Under the pieces are notes generated by a model. It did not search any database. It was not told the origin of the DNA and saw only the letters and a program-made list of their open reading frames with translations. Below, in pieces: positions 1-11,900 of a DNA stretch of 64,000 nt. The stretch lies in the NCBI RefSeq assembly GCF_004379255.2, contig NC_056037.1:32089012-32153011 (forward strand), read 5' to 3'. Every line of letters begins with the position of its first letter. Within the stretch, counting starts at the first letter, position 1. Origin of the DNA: Salvia splendens. Lineage: Eukaryota; Streptophyta; Magnoliopsida; Lamiales; Lamiaceae. Made by a program: the position numbers and the translations under genes.

Positions 1-565
1 CTTTTTATACTATAGTATTGTTTAATTTCTTAGACATCAATTCTTTTTCTGAATTACAACAATGTCTAATGTCAAAAATTTTAAAATATATTTTGAACTG
101 TAATATTTGTGATTTTTCATGTATTTGGTTAGGATGATAAATGTTGTCATTTGTATATATATTTATTACAAATGATTTAATTTTGTATATTTGACATGAT
201 TATGCAGAATTATTATTGCAAATCTTGGAATCAAATTTTATGGATATTGACTAAGAAATTACAAATAAATTTTATTTTGATTATATAATCTTTTTAAAAT
301 AATATACTCCATTTTTTTGCATATTTTAAGAATTCTGGCGACTCAACTTTGTACTACTTAATTAACGAAAATTAGTCCAAAATTTACGTAATATGAAGAC
401 AATTTTGGAATATCAATAAAGTAAACAATGAACCAGCCAAGACAAATCCTAACAATCAATCAAAACCAAACAAGTTGTGAAATTTGTTAAACTCCCAAAT
501 CCATGATCAATCAAACTCTTTACATTGCAAACGTTTGTTTGTACAACAATGTGGCAGTTTAAGCC
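1..565. other. AT-rich flank downstream of LHCB6
   Basis: No coding pattern is visible on either strand. The part just left of the LHCB6 stop codon (roughly 420-565) is expected to hold its 3' UTR and polyadenylation signals, since the gene reads leftward. The rest is plain AT-rich intergenic sequence. Confidence 0.5.
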
Positions 566-1713
566 TTACAAGCCAAGGGCTCCAAGGGGCGTCTTCCCTT
601 GTCCAGCCTCAAAGTAGAAGATGAGCATCGCAAGCATCGCGATCCTCGCATGCTTGATCTCCGCGAGCTTCAATCTGTCGAGCTTCTCCTCGTCGGGGAT
701 GTAATTTCCATCCTTGAGTGTCCCGGCGAACCCAAGCGGGTCGAAGAACTTCCCGCCCGGGTAGCCCTGCTCGCCTGTGGCGTTGGCGAAGTTCTCTGAG
801 GTCCTCGACCACGGGGTGGCCCACTCCACTGACTGGGACTCCGGGTTGAAGAAGTCCACCCACCTCTTGCTCTCCACCCACCCCATCAAAAGGAGTTGCG
901 TCCCTAGCAGGGTCCCGAACGAGAATGGCGCCACTGCCCCGGGGGCAGCCCCGGCCTCGAACCACGGGATGCCGCTCCATGCCTGTCCCACGAAGATGCC
1001 TAGGACTGCCGCCATGGCCCACCGGCCGTGGATAAGCTCCGCCTCTCGGTACCATTTCAAGAACGCGGGGTCCTTCCCAAGCCCGAGCGGGTCGAAGCCG
1101 TAGTCACCAGGGAGTCTGCATTACCATGCTCAATGATTAAAGTAATAGATAAGATTGATAAATCACTCTACAATTAGGTCAACACACGAATTAGGTCAAC
1201 ACACGAACGCATTCTTCCTTTTAGTCTTCCTTGACTTTTGCACACATAGTAATAATAAGAGAATATATACCCAAATTAAATAACTTGTATATTATGAAAA
1301 TGAATTATTTTAGGTAAATTATCAAATTTAGTCAAATTTATAACTTAAAAGGACCAATTTTGACATTTCTCCTAATTGTTCTATCATTCTCTGCTGAAAA
1401 TTCCAGCATGTTACGCGTCTGAATTTATTATTTGCTCTATTATTTTTATGTATTCATTTGTCACTCAAAGTAAGAGGGGGACTTACGAGCCATCAAGCCA
1501 TTCAGGGTCGACCAAGTTGCCGCCAGCCCTGACGCCAGGGAGCCAAGACTTCTTAGGGGCAGCGGCGGCCACAACGATCAATCTCTTGGGGGCGGCGCCA
1601 CTGTTGGCTCTGGTGGCGAGGGGGGCGGAGAAGAGAGCCTGGCTCTTCTTGCCACCGTTGAAGAAGGCAGATCCCAACCCATTTACCAATGCAGCAGAAG
1701 TGGAAGAAGCCAT
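566..1713 (-). CDS. LHCB6: Chlorophyll a/b-binding protein CP24 (minor PSII antenna)
   Basis: Two exons, complement(566..1115, 1487..1713), give 258 residues, the usual CP24 length. The intron (1116..1486) has a GTAAGT donor and a TGCAG acceptor and splits a serine codon after the DPEWLDGS motif, so the frame runs on into [11 protein letters not shown]. The first ~50 residues, rich in Ser, Ala and basic residues, look like a chloroplast transit peptide. The mature part shows the LHC signature in helix 1 ([10 protein letters not shown]) and in helix 3 ([16 protein letters not shown]), each with the Glu-Arg/His chlorophyll-binding pair, and ends [17 protein letters not shown], the short CP24-type C terminus that lacks the amphipathic tail of other Lhcb proteins. 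CP24 is known to link trimeric LHCII to the PSII core in the thylakoid membrane and to take part in photoprotection. The upstream ATG at 1713 is the only sensible start. No damage is seen. Confidence 0.96.
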
Positions 1714-2000
1714 CTTGTTTGAATTAATTTGTATATAGATAGATAGCTAAGAATCTGGATTGTCAAAAATCTATGGGAAAATAGGTGTGAGATGTGAATC
1801 CAAATGGTGCATTGATATATCTCATGAAGGGAATCGAAAGATGAGTCGCGAGGGGTGCCACGTAGGATTGATGATATGCAAGGGATAGATTTCTCACCAA
1901 TCAGATTAACAAATCCATCCTCACCTCGTCCACGTGGACCACAAGCTTTTCATAACTTGTTTTATTGATTTTTTTTGTTTCATGTGATGGTAAGAGTTCT
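1714..2000 (-). promoter_or_regulatory. LHCB6 promoter region with G-box
   Basis: The 5' side of LHCB6 holds a palindromic G-box (CACGTG, 1931..1936, in the context CCACGTGG) about 220 bases before the ATG, a second ACGT core near 1859 and a CCAAT motif near 1896. G-boxes are typical of light-regulated photosynthesis promoters. Function is inferred from motif and position only; the transcription start is not defined. Confidence 0.5.
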
Positions 2001-2313
2001 CGACCACTTCAAGCCCACAAAAAATCGTCTACAATATATGTTTAGAATCTTATAATTTGGGTGCTCGGTCGAGATTACATATCTGGAAATTACATTGGTT
2101 CCTAATTATGTTTTGTTATAGGAATAAGGTTGATAACCGTAACACAAGACTAACTGTATTAAACTAAATTAATCCAGTTAACACAATAACATATCACGAA
2201 ACAAAATCTTGTAGTCCATCAAATAATAGGATTGTTGACTTGCAATGTGAGCATGCTGAGAGGTATTGAGCAAGGGAATTACTTTAGAACTAAATCACCA
2301 TCGAAATTTATTA

Positions 2314-2577
2314 CTCCCTCCGTCCGTGAAATATTGACCAATTTTGTCATTTTGGTCCGTCCGTGAAATATTGTCCCCACTTTTTTTTCTTTTTTTTTCT
2401 TCCATTTTTGATAAATGATCTTCACTTTCCACTAACTCATTACACTCACATTCTATTTTAAAACCAATATATAAATGTGAGACCTGCATTCTACTAACTT
2501 ATTTCACTCATTTTTCTTCACATTTCTTAAAACCCGTGCTGAGTCAAAGATGGACAACATTTTGCGGATGGAGGGAG
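2314..2577. mobile_element. Stowaway-type MITE (Tc1/mariner)
   Basis: Termini are CTCCCTCCGTCC at the left and GGATGGAGGGAG at the right, which are inverted repeats of the Stowaway consensus, flanked by the expected TA dinucleotide on both sides (2312-2313 and 2578-2579). The TCCGTCCGTGAAATATTG motif of the left end is repeated ~40 bases inside, so the terminal region is partly duplicated. No coding capacity. It lies ~600 bases upstream of LHCB6. Confidence 0.85.
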
Positions 2578-2579
2578 TA

Positions 2580-3103
2580 CTTCCTAGAAACAATTGTCAA
2601 CATATTTTTCAGGCCAGCACACACAGGTGCTGGTCCCATACACATCGAAACCATCACAATTGTCCAAATTAATTGAGAGATTTTTAGTTTTGATAAAATA
2701 TAGTCCTCATTATTTCGGTGGCGTTGGTTAGTTTGGATGCTAGTAAATGAAACCGTCTACATTTGTTTGTAGCAACATGGGCAACAATGTAACATGACAT
2801 ATGTGTTAATAAGAAAGGCAAAAGCATCAATAATAAATAGTACTACTTCAAAATAGATTGCATGGACTAAAATGACAATTGGAAAATTATTTGTAGATTT
2901 CAAAATCAATATCAAAGTTAAAAAATATATTAAAATAAAATTAAATTATGACCAAACATTCTCCTGATTTGGCTAAGATGGAATGGGAGTGTAGACCATT
3001 AGTAATTAGTTCAAATGTTGCATTCTAGCTTAGGATACTTCGTTTCCTATCGATTTTTTTGTCGGGATATTATTTAAAGAAAATAATATCATGCAAATAG
3101 GAT
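2580..3103. other. AT-rich intergenic sequence, nothing recognised
   Basis: Between the Stowaway MITE and the first copia element I see no open reading frame, repeat boundary or known motif. Confidence 0.4.
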
Positions 3104-3108
3104 GAAAA

Positions 3109-3597
3109 TGTTAGAGAGATTTACAAAATGTGAACAAATCGGATGTCCTGAAAGGCGTGAAATACTTTCAGATCAAATCAATTTGGCGGTTCTACCAATA
3201 TTTAATCGGATACAATTCAGGTTTTGAAGATATTCATCTGTTGATTCTATCCAACTTTGAACCCAGAAATTGATCATAAGAAGATGCTGAAAAACGAAGA
3301 GTCGCGTCTCTTCATTTCACAACTGTTTTTAACAGTTTTTGACAGGAATAGAAAATTGCAAAACAGCCCTTCAACTTTCAAAAATTACGTTTCCGGATGA
3401 ATTTTCTGTACAACAACTTTAATGGAATCAGGGGCTCTGCCCCTTGGACCCCGCTACTCGGGGGCGCTGCCCCCAAACCCCCGTCTAATCATAATGAATT
3501 CAAATAAGTGTACACTCTGCACTTTCAACTTATTTGATGTCTCATTATGATCACGTTGATCAATCAAGTTAATCCAATTACACTAAAATATCCAACA
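3109..3597 (-). repeat. 3' LTR of copia element 1
   Basis: 489 bases, beginning TGTTAG and ending CCAACA on the plus strand. Because the element is on the minus strand this is its 3' LTR. It is preceded by the 5-bp target duplication. Confidence 0.93.
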
Positions 3598-4118
3598 ATC
3601 CTCCCCTATTTTAGTGCAATCCTTGATTAACTAAAACAAGTCATCTCAAAATTCAAACTTTTGCATAAATGAAATATCGTAACGATTGAATTTCACCTTA
3701 GCACATTATACATTTCATACATTCGAGTACCCATGGTGTCTCTAAGGTTGAACCATGGGAACTCACTTTGAAAATACGGAGATAATTTACACAAAAGTTT
3801 ACATACGAATATGTTCTATCTTGGCACTATATTTACTAGCCTATGTCCTTATCCTTCATAAACATGTCGAAGCCAAGTCCTAGCTTCTTGAAGCGGCTAA
3901 TCTTCATGCTTATATGGGTAGTTCATTTATTCTTGCACCTACATATGCAATTTTTCAAAAGAACTATTAAGAATATATACATTCAACCTCCTTAACTTGT
4001 AGGTTTGAACACATACCTTGGGATGATTCTTCAATGTGTTCCAATCTCCTAATATTAAGCCTTCCACATTGAATTCAGCATCTAGTGTCATACTAAATGG
4101 GAACTGGATATCTTAATA

Positions 4119-7100
4119 TCAGAGTTTTGTAGTGGACTTTAATCCCATCCCTATAGCCGACTTGTGCACAAGATCTCTACTTAACCATTTGGTCAAATGA
4201 TCGGCTAAATTGTTGTGAGTTCTCACAAACTCCACAGATATCACACCATCCGTAATAAGTTCACGTATCATGCTATGTCTAACACCTAAGTGTCTTGACT
4301 TTCCATTATACACTTGACTATATGCCTCAGCCAAGGTAGCTGCACTATCTCATCTGATAGATATAGGTGATATCGGTTTAGGCCACAATGGAATTTCATA
4401 AATTAAATTTCTTAGCCATTCAGCCTCTTTACCAACTGCTGCTAATGCCACAAACTTTGATTCCATTGTTGAATTTTTGATACAAGTTTGTTTCTTTGAT
4501 GCCCAACATATAGCACCACCTCCAAGACGGAATACCCAACCACTTGTGGAAAAATGATCTTCCATATTGGTAATCCAACTTGCATCCGAATAACCTTCAA
4601 GAACAGAAGGAAATCCGGAATAAGACAAACTATAATCCATGGTTCCTTTTAAGTATTTAAATACTCGATTCATTGCTTGCCAATGGATTAAACTTGGATT
4701 GTGAGTATATCGACTCAATTTTCCCACTGCAAAGGCTATATCGGGTCTAGTGCTAATCATAGCATACATGAGTGATCCAATAGCCTTTGAATATTCAAGC
4801 TGATTCACAACAACTTCTTTATTAGGCACGAGTTTTGCACTAGGATCAAAATGAGTCTTAACTGGAGAACAATCTTTGAAATTGAATTTTTCCAACAACT
4901 TCTCAATATAGTGTGATTGAGAAATGGAAATTCCTTGTTCTCCATGTGTGATCTTTATTCCAAGAATCACATCAGCCTTCCCCATGTCTTTCATCTCAAA
5001 CTTAGATGACAAAAATTCCTTTGTTTTATCCACTTGATCTTGGTCAGTACCAAAGATCAACATGTCATCTACGTATAGACAAATGATCACCCCTTTACCA
5101 GTAGTGTCAAATTTGCTATATACACACTTGTCTGCTTGGTTTAATACAAAACCATTAGATAACACCACGTCATCAAACTTTTGATGCCATTGCTTGGGGT
5201 CTTGCTTTAGTCCATAAGGAGATTTTACCAATTTACATATCTTATGTTCATTACTAGGCATAACAAAGCCTTCTGGTTGTTTCATGTAAATATCTTCATC
5301 TAATTCACCATTCAAAAAGGTAGTCTTAACATCCATTTGGTGAATTATTAGATTATGTATAGCAGCAAGTGCTAACAATAATCTAATTGTTGAAATCCTT
5401 GCAACAGGAGCATATGTGTCAAAGAAATCAATTCCTTCCTTTTGTCTAAAGCCTTGGATAACCAATCTGGCTTTATATTTGTCTATGCTTCTATCCACCT
5501 TCAATTTTATTTTGAAGATCCATTTACTATCCAAAGGTTCACACCCAGGTGGTAAATTAGTCAGTTTCCATGTATTATTTTGGATTATAGAATCCATCTC
5601 ATCTTGGATTGCCTCTTTCCAAAATGCAGCATCCCTTGAAGCCATAGCTTCTTTGTAGGTCCTTGGATCATAACCAATATTAAAACAATATTGATATTGA
5701 AAATTAATTTCATTCCTTGATCATTCCACCAAGTACAATTGGAAATCATCACCAAAAGACTTAGCTTTTCTTGCTCTACTACTCCTCCTAACCTCAGGAG
5801 GTGTATTAGTCACTTTGTTAGTCACATCACAGTCACTAGAACTTGCAATCATGCCTCCAGGTTCAGGTAAAGACATGAATCTATTCTCATTGCCAAAATC
5901 AGCATCTCTTGACTCAATAATAGAGTGCACGGATACATAGTCATTAGGATCTATGTCATAGAACCTATAGCAGACCGAATTTTCAGGATAGCCAAGAAAT
6001 ACACAATCTATACCTCTTTGACCTATGGTTTTTATCTTAGGGTCAATTAGTCTTACCACAACCCGACAAACCCAAACTCTGAGATAACTAAGTTTTTGTG
6101 GTTTTTTATGCCAAAGTTCATAAGGGGTTATCTTGTTCCTTTTATTAGGAACTCTGTTCAATAAGTAACAGGCTGTTAACATAGCCTCACCCCAAAATCC
6201 TTCACTTAGGCCACAATAGCACAACATTGAATTAACCATTTCTTTCAACGTTCAATTCTTTCTTTCTGCGACACCATTTTGTTGTGGTGTATATGGAGCA
6301 GTGGTCTGATGTACTATACCAGTAGATTCGAAATATACTGGATCATAATACTCACCTCCCCTATCAGTGCGAAGAACTTTAATCTTCACACCATGATGAA
6401 GCACTACACTTTCTTTGAAGATTTTAAATTTATCAAGAGCTTCATATTTTGAATGGCACAAAAACACATTGCAATATCTAGTAGCATCATCAATAAAAGT
6501 AACCACATACTTTTTATTACCAAGTGATGGAGTTGAATGAAAGTCACACAAATCACTGTGTATAAGTTCTAATACCTTAGTATCTTTATTGATATGTTTA
6601 CTGAAAGGTTGTCTAGTAATCTTAGTTAACATGCAAGTTTTACACCTTTCAACATTCAATTCGAAAGCTGGTATTAAACTCATTTTGACATGTCTTTCAA
6701 TCTCTTATAATGTATATGTCCTAATCTAGTATGCCACAATTCTGATTTACTAACATGATTACCAGAACTAGTAGAAGTCATACAAACAGAATTATTAACA
6801 AAAGAAACATTTAGATTCAACCTAAACATGCCACAAAGATAACCGAAACTAATAAAAGTACCATGTCTTGACAGAATGTATTTGTCACTTTCTAACACTT
6901 GTTTATAACCACAATTATTTAATACAATACCAGATACTAAGTTTTTACGAATTCCAGGTACGTACACAACATTTTCTAAAGCTAAAGAGTTTCTGGAAGT
7001 AAATACTAGTCTAATATTTCCCATTCCTTTGATCGGTTCAGTTGCAACGTTGCCCATCTTCAATTGGTTTGAAATCTTTGAACCATTGACGATCCTTACA

Positions 7101-8117
7101 CACATGGCACGTTGCACCCGAATCAACCCACCACGAGAGATCATCCTCTTGCATGTAAAGTGCTTCAGAAATTATTGATGCATAATAATTCTTAACAGAA
7201 TGATCATTAGGTACAGAAAACGAACCTGATTGTTTTCTCGGATCCTTAGATTCACTTGTACCAGCCTCGTTCTTTCCTTTACTTCCTCCGTTTCCAGACT
7301 TACAATCCCTCTTGAAGTGCTCGGATTTACCGCACTTCCAACACATCAGTTTATGCTTCTTATCCCCAGCCTTACTGTTGTTTTCTTGAAACTTTCGTTT
7401 CCCTTGAAATGATCGTTTCATTTTACCAGCCTTGGAGGATTCACCCTCTTCCACCATGTTCACAGAAGAACCAACCATTGTTTTCCCATTACCGACAGAA
7501 CCCTATTCCATATCACGTATTGACTGTTCGATTTGGAAATCACTTCCAAGTTCGACCAAATTCAACTCCTCCTTCTTATGTTTCAGATTATTTTTAAAAT
7601 CTTTCCAGGAGGGTGCCAGTTTATCAATAATACTAGAAACATAAATAGATTCATCCATTTTCATATCATATTGGGAAAACTGTCCCAATATCCTCAACAA
7701 TTCGTTGTATTGTTCCATGACAGGCCTCGAATCAACCATTTTATAGTTAATAAAATTCCCAACAAGAAATTTCTTGCTAGATACATCTTCTACCATATAT
7801 TTGGCTTCGAGGGAATCCCACAACTCTTTAGTAGACTCTACATTTTGATACACATCAAAAAGGGAATCAGACATACCATTTAAAATGTGACCACGACATA
7901 TGTAGTCATCGTTCTCCCATTTCATCCGCCTTCTCGTCTGTTCCAGAGTTTCATTATCAACAGCCTCGGGCATGGGAGTACTCAGAACGTACACGACCTT
8001 CAGACCCGTTAACATGAAATGCATCTTCTTCTGCCAGCGTCTGAAATCCTGGCCATCAAACTTATCCAACTTCGCAAAACCTTTCGTTGTTTCCTTTGTC
8101 GTTTCCTTGTTCGACAT
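4119..8117 (-). pseudogene. gag-pol polyprotein of copia element 1, disrupted
   Basis: Reading leftward from the ATG at 8117: gag (DGQDFRRWQKKMHF region), a CCHC zinc knuckle (CWKCGKSEHFKRDC, near 7350), an aspartic protease active site (VDSGATCH, near 7120), the GAG-pre-integrase and integrase core (around 6700-6250), the copia reverse transcriptase with YVDDMLIF (near 5070) and an RNase H end with ADHLTKWLSRD (near 4190). Breaks seen: in-frame stop codons at about 7503, 6249, 5721 and 4350, and frame changes near 7050 and 6680. Several of the stops look like single-base substitutions. No active product is expected. Confidence 0.93.
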
Positions 8118-8139
8118 TTTTAGAAATTGATTTGATCTT

Positions 8140-8626
8140 TGTTAGGGAGATTTACAAAATGTGAACAAATCGGATGTCCTGAAAGGCGTGAAACACTTTC
8201 AGATCAAATCAATTTGGCGGTTCTACCAATATTTGATCGGATACAATTCAGGTTTTGAAGATATTCGTCTGTTGATTCTATCAAACTTTGAACCCAGAAA
8301 TTGATCAAAAGAAGAGGCTGAAAAATGAAGAGTGGCGCCTCTTCATTTCACAATTGTTTTTAACTGTTTTTGGCGAGAATAGAAAATTGCAAAATAGTCC
8401 TTCAACTTTCGGAAATTACGTTTACGGATGAATTTTCTGTACAGCAACTTTAATGGAACCAGGGGCTCTGCTCCTTGGACCCCGCTACTCGGGGGCGCTG
8501 CCCCTGAACCCCCGTCTAATCATAATGAATTCAAATAAGTGTACACTCCGCACTTACAACTTATTTGATGTCTCATTATGATCACGTTGATCAATCAAGT
8601 TAATCCAATTAACTAAATATCCAACA
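8140..8626 (-). repeat. 5' LTR of copia element 1
   Basis: 487 bases, homologous over its whole length to 3109..3597 with scattered substitutions and small indels. It would carry the element promoter. Its outer edge lies about 345 bases upstream of the PP2C start codon, so it sits within the likely promoter neighbourhood of that gene. Confidence 0.93.
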
Positions 8627-8631
8627 GAAAA

Positions 8632-8972
8632 CTAAGAAATAACTTGAGGTGAATATGATCAAAAATTAAAAAAAGTAACGGGGTTAGTGATTTTTGATTG
8701 AATGTACTAATTTGAATATTAATTAAATTTTTTTGTACTATGATACTACTATATACTACAAACTTATTTTTTTTATGGCGTAATTGTTCCAATTAAAACT
8801 CATTGGCAGGAGGTGCGAAGGTTTATTTTGCCTGGTTTCTATCATTTTACATTTCCCACCATTTGTATCCACTTGTCATGGATACACGTTCTCAAAATAA
8901 GCACCATTAAAATTCATCTTTCTCTATAATCATGTACTCTAAAATCCGGTGAACCTTTAGTCAGCAGCAGCA
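8632..8972 (+). promoter_or_regulatory. Upstream region of the PP2C gene
   Basis: This 341-base AT-rich interval separates the copia LTR from the PP2C ATG. The last ~40 bases (with a GCAGCAGCA run right before the ATG) are a likely 5' UTR. No specific motif stands out. Confidence 0.35.
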
Positions 8973-11900
8973 ATGGCTGATCTTTCCTGCAGTTTCTTGC
9001 CGTTGTTTTTGCCTCCAAAACGATATTTTTCTTGTGCACTCCTCTCACACAACTCGAGATTATCTAGAATCAAGAGGCGTCCCCCTCATCTTCCGCTGCT
9101 CTTCAAACCTTCTCCTTTCGCGGCTTCTGCTTCGGACATTGATGTCATTATTTCAGCTCACAGTAGGCCCATCACCTATCTGTCTTCCCTTAAATTCCTA
9201 TGATTTTGCTCAAAATTCGATCTTTTGCTTTGATCGCTTAATTTTAGCTGTGTTTAGTTTTGGATGGACCTAGGTTACAGTTTGTCCATGAAGTGATCTA
9301 GCAGCAATCTTATTTATGGCTCATGTTTCTTTAGTATTTTTGAGATATTATATTCTTGTTGCTGTTGTTTTGCTTATGATTATATTTGTAGAGCATTCCG
9401 ATGGTAGCTTCTTGTTCCGGTTTGGGGACCCAAGTGAGGTTGTGAAAAATGTTGACACGGAAGAAGCCAAGACTGTGAAGGAGGAAACAGAAGGAGATGA
9501 CACAAATGGATCTAGTGTTGTGGAGGTCAAGGAAGGTGGGGATGAAAGCAAGGCGACAGAGGTCAGTGATCGCGCTGATTCAGTAGTTAGTAGTAGCAAT
9601 ACCCTCATTGCTGTTGAAGGAGATAGTGAATTCTCTGAGAAGTTAGGGGTATCCCCTATTGATACTGAGTTGCCTGTTTTACCTTCCAACCAAGAAAGTG
9701 GGGGTATTTCTACTCCGGATTTAGATGTAGAACAGATTGGTATAAATGAAGAGTACAAGGATTTAAGTCTAGTGGAAGCCTCTATACCTGATGAGAGCTT
9801 CCAAATAGAGAATACTACAGTCGAGGTGTCTGGCGAGGAATCAATAAAGGAAACTTCTACTTGTCTAAAGGAGGAGGATGTGGATTCCCCAGCGGATGCA
9901 GCTCAGAGTTCAGAGGTGTTGGATGATATTACTACATTAGGCTTACTGGAAAAGGAAAGTGATGACATCAGCTCCACTGATATTGATGAAGACAAGCCTG
10001 GAAAGGTGGAGGAAGGTCTAGATGGAGATTATGAGGATTCTCCTGTGGATGTCTCTGTAATTGGTAAAAGGTCTGAACTGGGTAGTGAAATTTCAGCAGT
10101 AGATTTGTTGGAAAAAGAAACCGTTGGCAGTACTGCGACTTCTGATGTTGAAATACAGCCAACAGGAAATGTGGAAGAAGGTATAAATGAAGTGTATGAG
10201 GATGTTCCCGTTGACATTACCTATACTCCTGATAACACTACAGCAGCATTATCAGAAAATCAAACTACTGACGTTATATCAGCTCCTGATATAGAGATAA
10301 AATACACTGGGAATGGGGAACAAGGTCGAGATGACAAACCAAGTTCAGTAGAGAAGGAGCCTGGGGTGGAGAATTGTATTACTGCCCCAGAACTGTTGGG
10401 AAAGGAAACTGTTGATGTTACCTCTGCACCTGATGTTGACCTGCTGGAATACACTGACTATGAGGAACAAGGTCTAGATGAGGTTATTGACAAACCGAGT
10501 TTTGTGGAGAAGAGGCCTGAGGTGGAGAGTTCTATTACTGGAAAGGAATTTTTGGAAAAGGAAACTGCTGATGTTACCCCTGCACCTGATGTTGACCTGA
10601 AATACGCTGGCAATGAGGAACAGGGTCTAGATGAGGTTATTGACAAACCAAGTTCACTGGAGAAGAGGCCTGAGGTGGAGTGTTCTATTACTTCGCAAGA
10701 ATTTTTGGAAAAGGAAACTGCTGATGTTATTACCTCTGCACCTGATGTTGACCTGGAATACGCTGGTAAAAATATGGAACAGTGTCTAGATGAGGTTATT
10801 GACGAACCAAGTTCACCGGAGAAGAGGCCTGAGGTGGAGAGTTCTATTATTGCACAAGAACTTTTGGAAAAGGAAACTACTGATGTTACCTCTGCGCCTG
10901 ATGTTGACCTAGAATTCAGTAGCAATTTGGAACAAGGTCTAGACGACCTTCTGGATGAACCAAGTTCAGTGGAGAAGATGCCTGAGGTGGATAACTCTAT
11001 CACTGCACAAGAGATTTTGGAAAAGGACACTGCTGACCTTACCTCTGCGCCTGATGTTGACCTGGAATACACTGGCAATTTGGGGAAAGGTCTAGATGAG
11101 GTTCTTGACGAACCAAGTTCAGTGGAAAAGAGGCCTGAGGTGGAGAATCGTATTAGTGCACAAGAACTTTTGGAAAATGAAACTGCTGAGGTTACCTTTG
11201 TGCCTGATATTGACATAGAATACACTGGAAAAGTGGAACAAGGTCTTGATGAGGTTATTGACGAACCGAGATCAGTGGAGAAGAGTTCTGAGATGGAGAA
11301 TCATATTAGTGCACAGCAATATTTGGAACCTGAAACTTCTGATGCTACCTCTGTTCCTGATACTGACACTGAATACACTGCCGATTTGGAACAAGGACTA
11401 GATGAGGTTCTTGAGGAATCAAATTCAGCGGAGAGGAGGCCTAAAGTGGAGAATCGTATTACTGCACAAGAACCTTTGGAAAAAGAAACTGTGGATGCAA
11501 CCACAGTGGCAGAGACCGACCCAGTGATCTCTATGCTTGACACTGACAATGTTCAGGGAGGAATGGAGAATGCTGTCACACCATATGTGGTTCCTATTTC
11601 TGAACTCGAGAATGTAGAGAGTGCAACCCATGATGAAACCATTGGAGATGAAAGAGAAATTTGTGATGATACTTTGGTGTCTCCACCCTCTCAATCAGAA
11701 CCAGCTATGAATTTGTACCAAGTGACCGAGGCACCAAATGCACAAGCAGAGGTGCAAAATTCAGCAGCTGAAGAGAGTATTGAAGCTCACTTGAATGATA
11801 TCATGGCCATTGAGATGCAAAATGTACCAAACAATGGCAATGAAAGTGACATGCATGGAGCTGAGGATGAGTCCTCTACTACTGGACCAGCTATGACTTG

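Larger units (their letters stand above)
3109..8626 (-). mobile_element. Ty1-copia LTR retrotransposon, complete but decayed
   Basis: Two direct LTRs (3109..3597 and 8140..8626) bound an internal region carrying gag, protease, integrase, reverse transcriptase and RNase H in copia order on the minus strand. The 5-bp target duplication GAAAA is exact (3104..3108 and 8627..8631). The polypurine tract (AGGGGAGGAT on the minus strand, plus-strand 3598..3607) abuts the downstream LTR. The leader between the upstream LTR and the gag ATG is only ~22 bases and does not show the usual TGGTATCAGAGC primer site. By eye the LTRs differ at some 25-30 positions, so insertion is not recent, and the polyprotein is broken at six or more places. 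Confidence 0.95.

Noticed and set aside
609..1055. Alternative frames across LHCB6 exon 2
   Set aside because: Shadows of the CP24 coding sequence in a GC-rich exon.
9316..9391. Upstream ATG at 9316 as the PP2C start with a membrane segment
   Set aside because: The hydrophobic stretch is intron sequence: a good acceptor at 9390-9391 joins in frame to the transit-peptide exon at 8973..9162.
10458..11225. Long open frame on the minus strand opposite the PP2C repeats
   Set aside because: It mirrors the 153-bp repeat array, is Ser/Thr-rich without domains, and the plus strand is clearly the coding one with matching exons on both sides.
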